A stretch of 64,000 nt of DNA from Chamaecrista fasciculata. Lineage: Eukaryota; Streptophyta; Magnoliopsida; Fabales; Fabaceae. The stretch is taken from positions 75,252 through 139,251 of the forward strand of contig QANZ01002429.1 of assembly GCA_003254925.1 (NCBI GenBank), written 5' to 3'. The notes under the pieces are model-generated. The model was not told where the DNA came from. It ran no database searches and saw only the letters and a list, made by a program, of their open reading frames with translations. Positions 23,030 through 33,920 of this stretch are shown here, piece after piece (position 1 is the first letter of the stretch; every line of letters starts with the position of its first letter). A program made the translations under genes and the position numbers.

Positions 23030-23219
23030 AATAGAAATATATAAATATGAAGGGCCGGCTTGGCTCAGCGGTAAGTACGCTTGCCGTGGAATCTGAGGTC
23101 GTGGGTTCGAACCAGCCTCTCTATAAAAAGTAAGGGTAAGACTATTAGTATATTTCCTTCCCCAGCACCCCACCAAGTGGGACTCGAACTGGGTTGGCCC
23201 TTTTAATAGAAATATATAT
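23030..23219 (+). mobile_element. tRNA-derived SINE with target duplication
   Basis: The body begins GGGCCGGC near 23052. The internal polymerase III promoter is clear: box A TGGCTCAGCGGT at 23061-23072 and box B GGTTCGAACC at 23104-23113. A non-tRNA part follows and ends near 23205 (GGGTTGGCCCTTTT). Direct repeats AATAGAAATATATA at 23030-23043 and 23206-23219 look like the target duplication, although about 8 extra bp lie between the left copy and the tRNA-like start. It is not a functional tRNA: the anticodon arm does not fold and the body is too long. Confidence 0.82.
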
Positions 23220-23229
23220 ATATAATAAA

Positions 23230-23562
23230 GGCCAAAAGTTCAAATTAGTCCCTTATGTATGGGATGGATTTCAAATTGATCCCTTATATTTCATTTATTT
23301 CAGATTAGTCTTACATGTTTCTATAATTTCTCAAACTGATCCTAAAAATATTGAACGTAATCATATCTCTCTTGTTTTCTTTAAACCAGTACTTTGGCAC
23401 CGTCAACAAACGATGTCATGAGGTTAAATCACGTCTTGAAAATAGATTTGGGATCAATATGAAAAATTATAAAAACATATAAGAATAATCTGAAATAAAT
23501 AAAATATAAAGGGCTAATTTGAAATTCACCCTTACACAATGGATCAGTTTGAGGTTTTGGCC
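23230..23562. mobile_element. Mutator-like MITE/foldback, 333 bp, 9-bp imperfect target duplication
   Basis: The ends GGCCAAAAGTTCAAATTAGTC and GATCAGTTTGAGGTTTTGGCC are inverted repeats and the arms continue to pair inward. The flanks TATAATAAA (23221-23229) and TATAACAAA (23563-23571) differ at one base, as expected for an old 9-bp target duplication. It directly follows the SINE. Confidence 0.7.
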
Positions 23563-23586
23563 TATAACAAACTAAAAGAGAAACTT

Positions 23587-24085
23587 TTTTTTTTTTATCA
23601 GAGCCCAATGGCTTACAAAAGAGGGACAAAGCCCACAAAGCCACAAAGGCAAAGGAAAAGCGTTCTGCCGACACAAAAGCAAAACACAAACAAAAGTACG
23701 TGAGACTTACAGAGCCAAAGATAAAACATTACAAAGAGGCCAACTCACAAAAAGCACCAAGAGACTAAAGATCACGAATGACAAGAATATCCTCCAAGAT
23801 AGTACTTAAGAGAAGATCGAGCAACCCAGTGAGCCACCGAGTTCATACTTCTTGGGATCCAACAGAAAAGGAAATTAGGTTCAGACTTAATTAATTATAG
23901 ACCTAATATTATCCAAAACTGATAAAGATTGCCAAGGGGATCGGAGGCAGCACCATTGCAAGCATTGATGACCAAGAGATTATCTCCTTCAAAGATTGCT
24001 TTTTTCACCCCCAAGGTAGTACCCAAACGAACAGCTTCCAACAAAGCCACAGCTTCTGCATGAATGACACTATTGCACATAAAAC
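23587..24085 (-). mobile_element. LINE 3' end with RNase H fragment
   Basis: On the minus strand a 61-residue fragment (23895-24080) carries RNase H-like signatures of plant LINEs: HAEAVALLEAVRLG followed by FEGDNLLVINA. The element ends in a poly(A) tract, seen as T(n) at 23587-23598. Everything 5' is missing and the frame stops early, so it is a dead 5'-truncated copy. Confidence 0.8.
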
Positions 24086-27000
24086 GTTTGGAAAAAGGAT
24101 TGTATGGACAAAAAAGAAAAGAGAATTGGTGAAATGGGCATGTGATTCCGACATTGCCTACAGTAGCTTTTATTATAACTTATAAATTATAAAGATAATT
24201 GTTTTCAGAGAGCTAGAACGAAGAATTCGTGAGTTGAAGATTTGATTAAAACAAAATAGTATTGAGTTGATAATTCGATGTTTAATAAATTAAAATATAT
24301 AATTTAATATATAAAATATTTAAACAATATGATATTTAATTCGTGAAAAAATGATATACGATTTAATCTATAAAAATGATTAACAAGTATAAGGTAAAAA
24401 ATACAAAATATCCTTAATATAAGGTTAAAATGCTAAACCCCTAATTTTAGGTCAGAAATACAAACTATCCTTAATTTTTAAAAGTTGACGAAAATATTTT
24501 TTGAGCTTTTAACTTCTATTTTTTTCGGCCAAAAGCTTTCAACTTTTATTATTCAGTACTTTTCCATCAATTTTCGTTCAAATTGTCGTAATTTTGTGTA
24601 AAAAAAAAAATTAGACTATTAAAGACTATTGAGTTATCAAGTTTAAAGTTTAGTTGATCTGAGAGTCACTTATTTAAATTCGATAGTGTATTATGCCCCC
24701 AACTTAAATACATTTTAACTTTAATATATTAATTAATTCAATAAATTGTGCAATTTTTTTGTTTTATGAACATTTTATTTTTATCTCTAATATTATATGC
24801 TAATTTTGAATTAGTTACCAATATTTTTCGCTACTTTACAAACTTTAAAATTATTTTGCAGCACCACCAATTAAGTTATCTTCTGTCTAGAAAATTTATA
24901 CAATGTTATTTATATTTTTATTATAAAATTGTTCTAATCATCATATTTTTTTAATATTTTTTTCGTTAATTTGTAATTGGTCAAACGAAAACTTATATTT
25001 AATACCCATTCTCTAATCTCTACCACAATTAGTTATACAATATACTTTTACCATGTGTTATCATATAAAAATCAGCATAATAGGGAAAACAAAAACTTGG
25101 GATGGTAAAAATTGCTCATGCTTTTACTCTCCCAATTCTAAGCCTAGTTTGACTTTGTTGGAGAACATTTTTTGCAAAATACGGATGACGCCAGCAAGTG
25201 CATCTGTGCATGTGAAGGGTGTAATGGACTTGATAGAGAAGAAAACGATCAATTCAAACCTATTTTCTGACCAATTTTGACCGGTTCCTAGAGACTCGGG
25301 CAAACTAATGCAATTTATGAACCACTGATGCTTAAACATACAGGTTGCGTAGTTCTCCAGTGGAATATCCCACTCTTTGTCTATTGATAAAAAGAACGCA
25401 CTATTTTTGAATTAAGCAATGATCCTCTGAAGAATTATTTTGATGAAAGTATTGTCCACTCCTCACGGTAAGAAATGTATTATTACATTGATAGATTGAC
25501 TAATATATGTTATAATAAGAATAGTGGCATATTATATATATATATATATATGTGTGTGTAAGTTGTGAGCGTGAGTTATATATATACAAGGGTGATGAAA
25601 GCAGTGTGTATATATGTGTTGATAAAAAGGCAAAAGAATAGGTGGGTGTGTTGACCATGAAGACATTGATAAAAAATGATGGCAGTGAAAGCAGGAAGGG
25701 ACAAATAGAAAAGAGAATATCCCCCAGACTGAGACTCACACTCGCTGCTGGTGAACAAGCAGTGACGTTTGTTATCATCACATGCTCCATGCATTAGACA
25801 AACCATTTCTGCAGAGACATATATATGTGATTTTTGCGAGTAACAAGAAGGGGAGGGACCCAACAGATAGAGTCAGAATCAGAAACATTTATATATGAAA
25901 CCACCTGGTTCAATTTGTTTGCTTAATTAATGATTTTTGTAGTGCAGGCCCAAAACCACGAGGGATATGTATCATATATAGGCATAGATAGTTTCTCCAA
26001 GGCATCAGTAATCAATCCTACGCAAACCCTGATCTCACTCACCATATATATGTATGTATGCATCTACATATATGTACTAAACTGACTCACTCTCTGCATG
26101 CCTCTGTTACACACACAGTAACATCAAACAATTTGAAATTGTAATTTGGCTTTATTGTTTACAAGACCAATGTGTTGTGTCATAATTAGTCATAACCCAG
26201 GCAGAAAGGCCCGTATTGGCTCATTGCTCGTGTCGTGCGTGTGTGTGTCTTGTTCATCTAGCTTTTTCCTTTTCTTTTGATGTCTGAGTATTAAATTCAT
26301 TAACTTGTTATTCTGCCCACTGACAATCTTGCTTAACAAGCAAAACAAAGCACAGACGTCGTACGTCAGACTTGATCAGTGGTGTGTGAGTTGTGACATC
26401 ACCTTTTAACTTATATCGTTCCATATAATTCATTCCCCTATTTTTATTTCTTGCCTCCCTTTAACATTATATACACTCATCCCTGTGATATAGGGAGGGT
26501 TTTGCTGTTTCGATGCTTTTTATTCAGAGTACTCTTCTACTAATTAAGCTCCAGTGATCGAGTAACACGTAGTGGCAGAGAATCAAATTAATTGGGCTTT
26601 AGTTTGTCACGTTGCATACCTCAATTGCAAATATTATGTCCATGTTAAAGCATGAGCAATGGGATTGGGGGTGAGAAATAAAAAAAGAAAAGAATGGATG
26701 ATAGCGTGGGATTAGGAGTGATCAGAGTCAGAGGTTTGACGCCTTCCAAAGCCAAATGAACATTTTTTTTTAAAATGATGCTTTCAAGATCGAGCTTGCA
26801 TGCGTCAACATTGTCAGAATTCTCACTGCTAAATGTGTCTCTCTCTTTCTCTCTCTGAGTCTCAGTGAAACAGAAACAAACATTATTATCAAAAAAAAAA
26901 AAAAAAAAAAANAAAAAAAAAAAAAAAAAAACAGAAACAAACATGGACCCCTCTGGCCTCTCCTTTCCTTTCCTTTGCTGCATATAACAAATTCATTAAG

Positions 27001-28176
27001 CATCACCACCGTCTCATTCACCACTAGTAGTAGTAGTACTCCACCCTCCTCTGCTTTCACTTTCAACTACTCTCAAATTCAACTTCAAATCATTCATAAA
27101 TGCAGTCGCACCATGTACCAATATTCACTATTAATGCTTTTAATTTTATCATATTATATAGACTAGAGTACTGTTATCGTATCATTTATCTACCACATTC
27201 AACGTATATGAGTAGTATTTAGGAGTTGAAAGCCCATTATCAATTTCAGTGTCCCAGACTCCCATATACTCCTATAAAATGCAATTATTGATCCAATTAT
27301 TTATATCGTAGTTTATTGAGCAACCCCTATTAATTATCAGATTATGGTTAGATAAAAGGGCAGTTTCAATTCAAACAATACAAAACAATAACCAATAAAT
27401 TAATGGTCGATGCAGGGGTATTGGTCCCCCTTAATCATGGAAGCCTTTGTTGCTGCATTTTTATAAATAGAAAAGCATGTTAGGAACCCAACGAAAGCAA
27501 GGAAGAGAATCAAGGTATTATGAGTATGACATTAGAAATTACAATAACAACCAATTTGACTGGTAATCAGATAAGGGAGAGGATTACCCAAATCACTAAG
27601 TGGTCCAATTAGGTTTAAGGGCTAAAGAGAGAGAAGATGCAAGATTAGGGGTAGGGACATAGGGTGGTAGTTGGAGAATTGAAAGTGTTAACCTCCTCTC
27701 CGATTTGGTATATATGTGGCAGCTAGTCAGACACTATATATACATATGATCGATATATATCATTGGAAATTACCTTTGAGGAATTTGGGAAATTGATGTG
27801 AGAATCATGGGACACAAGTCACATGATTCCTAACCACCCAGGTCTCAAAACTTTGCACAAAAACAAAGTGCCACCGTTTATTAAATCCTTTCGTACTACA
27901 ATGGATAGGCCAACCTCTCCACATTTGGGAACAAATTTAACTTATCATTAATGTTGGCTACTGATTTCAATAAGGCCAAGTTTTGATTATTAATCAACTT
28001 GCATATGCATAGATTCCTGCTATTCAATCCCACCACCCCCTCCATCCAGATCCGGATCCATACCAATATATCTAAGATTAAAAATGGTAATTTCTCTGAT
28101 CAATAGTATTAGTAACTAAGCTGATATAAATCTCACATCCAAAGGTAAGATACTCCCTCCGTTCTATATATATATA
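24086..28176. other. 4-kb stretch without a recognisable gene
   Basis: Both strands were read and no protein family was recognised. It holds AT- and GT-rich microsatellites near 25535-25560, a poly(A) insertion with an N at 26868-26944, and otherwise AT-rich DNA. The minus-strand open frames at 25500-25863 have no family resemblance. A promoter or non-coding RNA cannot be excluded. Confidence 0.5.
26868..26944 (+). repeat. Poly(A) insertion with 16-bp target duplication (contains one N)
   Basis: AAACAGAAACAAACAT occurs at 26868-26883 and 26929-26944. Between them lie TATTATC and about 37 A interrupted by one N (26912). The true tail length is unknown because of the N. Confidence 0.7.
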
Positions 28177-28355
28177 TCTTATATTATATGGCTCCACCCC
28201 TTTCTGGTCGTCCACATTTTAAAACTATAGTACAAAATTAATAATAAGAGAAAAATTATTATTTAATCCCTTCTTTTTTACTGAGTTAATGATTTAGTCC
28301 CTCATTTATTTTACATACATATTTGCGTGCCCGTTAGGGTACGCAAAGCCCCTAG
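28177..28355 (+). mobile_element. Small non-autonomous Helitron
   Basis: The 5' end is A|TCTTATATTATATGGCTCC. The 3' end has the hairpin GCGTGCCCGTTAGGGTACGC, then AAAGCCC, then CTAG|T. The hairpin followed by CTRR and insertion between A and T without target duplication is the Helitron signature. The 179-bp body is non-coding. Confidence 0.8.
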
Positions 28356-30515
28356 TATATATATATATACATGATGTTTTGGAGAATTTTTTTTATTTCA
28401 AAATATCTGATGTCTTATAAATTCAAGAGATCATTAATTATTTTTTTACTATTCTATCCCTATTAAATATAGTAGTCATAAATAAATAAACATTTTTCAA
28501 GTAATTTAATAGGGATAGTTTAGTCTTTTTATCTCATTTTTCTCTTCATTTTAGGTGAACTAATCATTTTCTTGGTCTGTGTATATTTACCTTAAACATC
28601 AAATATATAAAATGAAGGGAATACCATATAAGACTTTAGACTCTTCAACCTCAACAGTTAACTTTTGAGATTTGATTCTCTTATAGATTTATACTCATAT
28701 CATAACCCCACAATATAGAATAATTATGTAACTAAATAATAAATATTTAATTAAAATATATAATTCATTCTCTAAAATATCATAATCATTAATGATTTGA
28801 TTTTTAAGTCAAATTTAAAAAATATATATATAAAGTCAAATACAAATTAAAAAAAATATATAACTTTAGAAATTAAAAATATAAAATTAATTTAAATTGA
28901 AAGATGAAATCAATAATAATTCTAATATTTCAAAAATCAAAATATATATTCGATTGTCTCCGTATATATTCGATTACAAATAATAATAATTCTCCATTAA
29001 TTATCTCCTTTCTTAGAAGGAGGCAAGCAGCATAACTGTAGAGTGTAGGGAAGAAAACAGAGGTCAAATAGTCTTCAGCTAGCTGTTTAACTCTATGGGA
29101 AAACGAGCCTTCACTGCTTCTCTTTTTTGGCTTTCGGTTTCTTCGTTGCTTAACTCTCTGTTTTTGTGTCCTTCAAATGTCAAAAGCAATTCTTTGCTTC
29201 ACTAATAAACGCAAACCAATGTGCCATATCCTCCCATCGCCACTTGTGTTTTCTTTGTCCCCTCGTACTCCTTTTCTTTTTCTTCTTCAAGTATATATGG
29301 AGACATATTATTTACACTATAATTGCACTTTTTAATCATCATCAAAATTGATAAATCTCAAGTTCCAAGACAAAAAGGCTTATCTTATTTCATTTGTTTA
29401 TTTCTTAAAAAAAATTAGGGTGTTGGTCCTATGCTTAATTGGCTATTACGTTTTTGATGCATTGATTTGATGGTGGCAATACAAACAAAACAAGATTTGA
29501 CAGATCGCAGAAATAACAGGCAGATTAGTTACCCCCAGAACTCCAGAAGTATAAAATCATTGCTCCTTGTTACGAAATAATATAGAGAACCTTATAAACA
29601 AACAAGACTCATGACAAAACGTTTTGTCTACCTTGTCTTTTTTTTGTAAAAGGGAGAGGAACTAAAAGCTCATTATTAATCAGACAGCAACCGAACATGA
29701 ACAACATGCTAATCATCGAGAAGGTTGAGAAAATCTAAAGTGTAGCATCTTCAAAAGGTTATACAAGTTTCAGAGGTTGAATTATTTCCAGATCCTTAGG
29801 TTCCAATACTAACTGAGGATATTAGTTTATATTATATATATATATATATATAATGTTGCAAAATTTACGATTGCTCAATCAAATGGATACTTGTTTGAGT
29901 TGTTTCTTTCTCTTTCTTTCTTTCAATCATTTTGAATGAAAAGGAAAAAAAAATATTTTATCTCTATACAAGTAAAATCTAATGACTAATGGTGATAAAT
30001 GACTAATGATAAATTGTGCTTTTTTAAGTATCACCCTTTTTTATACAGAATAGCTAAAGACTCGGTGCCTCTTCAAAATTGATTGCCAATCATTCAATCA
30101 TAGATAAAAATTGCATTTCTAAACGTCAATCGGATCCACTTTTTAATTTCTATTGTTGGGGGATTGACTGTTGACTAACCAAACAGATCACTTTATCTAA
30201 CTTACAATTAAAGGGCTCCATTATAAATAATCAAGTTGATACGCTATCAAATTAAGTAAGAGTTTTCAATTCCTTCTTTAATATTATTTTCTATTTTCCC
30301 TTTTAAAATTCATTTTCTAATAATCCAAGCATAAGTACTCTTCTATTTGTCAGCTCGACAAACGCTAGTTCATTACCAACTTCAAAAGTTGAAACTTAAT
30401 CAGTGAACACAATTCGATAAACGTGATTATGGATTCAATCCAAACGAATCAAATATTATTACGCGGGTGACATGTACATTTCAGTAATGTAAGAATAACA
30501 TTGTTTCATTTAGAT

Positions 30516-30562
30516 TAGTTCTAGTACTTGGCAAAAAAAAAAAAAAGAGTAGTTCTAGTACT
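30516..30562 (+). repeat. Minimal poly(A) insertion with 13-bp target duplication
   Basis: TAGTTCTAGTACT at 30516-30528 and 30550-30562 flanks TGGC followed by 14 A and GAG. It is the same kind of insertion as at 10841-10889. Confidence 0.65.
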
Positions 30563-30762
30563 GGTGGAAAATCTGNTTATATATATATATACTCCAAATA
30601 GGATAGCCTTTGCACATATTGCAGAAGCAGATTGTAAACCCAAAAGTAGTTTCCAAACTAGAAGGATACCTTGTGATGTCTATACATGCTTGAAGGAGAA
30701 ATTATTTGAAGGCGTCAATCTCATAGCCACGTACAGGTATACATATATTTTTTTTTTTTCAC

Positions 30763-30826
30763 GGTTCTGCGCCTCTCTTTTTTTTCTTCTTCACNGGTTC
30801 TGCGCCTCTCTTTTTTTCTTCTTCAC
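30763..30826. repeat. 32-bp tandem duplication around an N, probable assembly artefact
   Basis: GGTTCTGCGCCTCTC plus a T-rich tail ending TTCTTCTTCAC occurs at 30763-30794 and again at 30796-30826, with a single N (30795) exactly between. This is what overlapping contig ends joined by a placeholder look like. Confidence 0.6.
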
Positions 30827-31142
30827 TTGGTATTTTGTAATTTCTTGAGATATGGATTTGCACTATTTTTATGCTTGCAGTTGATCGAAGTGAACATCCA
30901 TTGAGGCTATGTTGTTGGATTGAATTCTCCTATTGTGCTCCTGTTTCTTTGTCTTAAGCAAAGGAAACAAACTTCACGAAATTCGTATTCATCAGGTATG
31001 TGCACTAATTATAATTATAATAATAATATAAGCCACTTTCATGATAATATATATAAGCCAATTATAATAATATTCATCTAGCCTTTACGTGGAAGTGAAT
31101 CAGTGAATGTATGTGAGCCACTTTTCTAAATATGCCTATACA

Positions 31143-31363
31143 TCTAAATATATATATATNAAATTAAATAAAAAACTAAAAAGTGGGTTGAGAACGTGGG
31201 TTGTACCTCTCTCTCTCCCTATCTTTCCCTATAACGTGGGAAATACCAAAGTTTATTTTTTTTTAGGCCAAAACCTCACTTAAGTCCATAATGTTTACTA
31301 TCAATTTTATTTTGATCACTAACATTTGCGTGCCCTAACCGTTAGGGCACGCAAAGCCCCTAG
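31143..31363 (+). mobile_element. Small non-autonomous Helitron
   Basis: The 3' end is the strongest of the four: the hairpin GCGTGCCCTAACCGTTAGGG...CACGC, then AAAGCCC, then CTAG|T at 31360-31363. The inferred 5' end is A|TCTAAATATAT at 31143, and an N at 31160 lies just inside it. About 221 bp, non-coding. Confidence 0.72.
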
Positions 31364-33920
31364 TATATATATATTCAACAAGTGTTTAGTGTAGTGACTA
31401 TGGGAGCTACATCTTAGGGAGAAGACTCAAGTTCGATCCCTAGAGTCGACATTGTTAGGAGGGCTCTGACCATTTCGTCTCTGGAGCCTTAATGAGATTG
31501 TTACTGATACTCACAAACAAGGTCTTTAAAAGTAAAGTATGTTTAATAAATAAATTATACAATGATCTTAACGTTATATCTTTTTTTTTAACTAAGGATG
31601 ATTTGGGTTGGGATGGGGTAGGGTGGGATGATTTAGAGGTCTAATTTATTGATTGTGAATTTAATTAGTGAATATATAGAATGTGATAAAATGATTTGCA
31701 AATTATCTTAAACTACTCAAACGTTTATTTTTCTAAACCCTCTAAATGAGAGATTTGGGATGATTTAAAATTTTAATACTTTTCATTTGTCATTTAAACC
31801 TTATTATACTTTCAAATTTATTATTTCTCTTTATAAGAGTATTATCGAGAACTTTAAATTTTAACCGACTAACCTCATTAATTATATATAATATCCAATT
31901 AGTGAAAAATGCTGATTTACCATTATTCCTTTTTTTTAATTAAACTTCTAATCAATGAAGTGGTTTATCTAATCCACCCCATTCCACTCCACTCTTTTGA
32001 AAACTCAATCAAATCTTAAATTACAGTTTGAAGGAAGGGCTTGAAAATTGAGACTAAAGTTAATGAATGTAACCTAATATAATTAGCTTGGGAAAATAAT
32101 GTGCGAGTGAGGAGTGAGAGGGAGAAAAGTTAGATGTGAACTATATATATGTGTGTTAATGATGTAAAGAATAATGATATATTATATATAGATATCTATT
32201 ATAGTAGTAGCAGTACGCACTAGAGTTGAAAGATCAAATTTATTAGTCAATTAGTCTCAAATACTTTGGACAGATTCATAGGGGAGGGTTGGATAGGTTG
32301 TTGATCATTCAATAACTCAAGTAGGAGTAGGAAATGCAAATCCATGACTCATACTACAGTACATACATACATCCATATATACATACATGAATGGTCCACA
32401 CTCCACAGTTTCAGGTTTGACAGATTAAATAGATTATGGCTGTGTGAGCCTCACTCATTAAATATCTTCTCTGAAAGGATCAATATTGGTCATTGAAATG
32501 CACTTTGCCACGTCTTTTTCTTAGCATTACAACCCCAAAACAATCATGTCATTCTTTATTATGCTCAACTTTTCTCTATGTTTTAACAGTGATACTATTT
32601 CAAATTATTCCTTTAAATTAAAGCATGAGGCTGTTGAAAAGTTAAAGTTGTTGAGAATTATATGGGCAACAATGGCTGTAAAAAGCTATTGATGTTGCCC
32701 TATATATCATGCCAATATTAAAGGAAAAGAAAGACATGTTAAATTTTGGAATTGGGTACATCACAACAAATTATGACTTGCTGATAAAGGCCAATAAAGC
32801 AGTGTAAGTTGCTCGCATTCCCTTTTTCCTTTTCGTTACAACTTTCATCTTATTCAGAAATTTTAAATAAAACAACACCACAACACGTTTAAGCTATCAA
32901 TTTACTACTCCTCACTCCTTACCTTTCGTGCTTCTCAGTGAAATCATTTACTGCTATGACAAAAGGAAGCTCTTCAAATACGTCAGACCTCGCACATCTC
33001 TTTTTCTAACACCAGCAATGATCGACTATATCCATCCATCACTTTCGTAATTATTTTTATTTTTCTGCCTCAGATAAAACATCATATAACAAAATTTCAA
33101 ATGCCTTTCACTCATCATTCCATGCACTGAGTAACTATATAACATATGTTCTTGGTTTTATTTCAACTTTTTAGTTAAAAGAATAATAAGCCAAACATCT
33201 CAGACTCCCCCACTCTGGCTTTGACAAATTGTGTCCACATCCTGCAAAATCCCAAAGGAAGATAATATTATTTTCCCGTAGTGTAGTGATGGTCATGAGT
33301 AAGGTAACAATTTTCTCCACTAAATTGTAACTTGTAATACCTCATTCTTTCAAATTTTACTTGGTTAGAGTTAAGAACATGATGGCTACACCATAAACTG
33401 TATACATTATTATAAACATCTGTGACAGAGGTATATGGAGAGGAATTAGAAAATGTACAAAGCAATATTAGATAGAAGCTAAGGAAAGAAGGTAAATGTG
33501 AACCTTGTGTAGGACATTTGAGGGTAACAGAATGTCGTAATCACTTTTGGGGCTAGCATTTCTCACAGTAGAGCCCACCTGCAAAATGGGGACCAAACCA
33601 AGGATAAGAATAGGACATGCATATATGAGAATGTGATCACAACAAATCACTTTTATCGCCAAGAAATTTATAAAAGTAGATAATCCATGAACTTGTACAG
33701 ATTGAGGATTGAGTCAACTAGCCCAAAATACTGAATACTATACTAATAGCTACAGACAGAAAAACCTAATTACTTATATCAAATTAATTCCATGAGTCAA
33801 AAGCCTAAAGGGCATACTATCATTGTTAGGGTGAAGTACCTTATATGGAACAGGACACTATGCTCCTTCAGTTGCATCAAATCATCAAGTTGATGACTGA
33901 AGAAGTAGTTCATAGGCATT
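31364..33920. other. Gene-poor region downstream of the 5-phosphatase gene
   Basis: Apart from the SINE-like sequence above and two short exon-like segments near 33200-33578 (see findings), nothing was recognised. A weak inverted repeat (GGGATGGGGTAGGG near 31610 against CCACCCCATTCCACTCC near 31980) might be a decayed MITE. Confidence 0.4.
31385..31530 (+). mobile_element. Possible degenerate tRNA-derived SINE
   Basis: A box A-like stretch (TAGTGTAGTGACTATGGGAG) is followed about 35 bp later by a box B-like AGTTCGATCCC near 31430. No clean ends or target duplication were found, so the call is tentative. Confidence 0.35.

Larger units (their letters stand above)
28356..31142. other. Gene-free, AT-rich intergenic DNA
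   Basis: No gene was recognised. It contains a poly(A) insertion (30516-30562), a TA microsatellite near 29833-29851, and a short tandem duplication straddling an N (30763-30826). Confidence 0.5.

Noticed and set aside
23052..23123. Functional tRNA gene
   Set aside because: Boxes A and B are present but no cloverleaf forms and the sequence continues as a SINE body with flanking repeats.
25500..25863. Minus-strand open frames of about 95 residues with Cys and hydrophobic runs
   Set aside because: No family resemblance, no supporting splice structure, and the 3' part runs into TA/GT microsatellites.
26645..27066. Open frames containing long Phe runs
   Set aside because: The Phe run is the poly(A) insertion read in reverse, and the frame crosses an N.
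30528..30848. 106-residue plus-strand open frame
   Set aside because: It crosses two Ns, starts in a poly(A) insertion and spans a probable assembly duplication.
24086..33920. A conserved microRNA precursor
   Set aside because: I looked for mature sequences of common plant miRNA families as I remember them and saw none. A systematic search was not possible.
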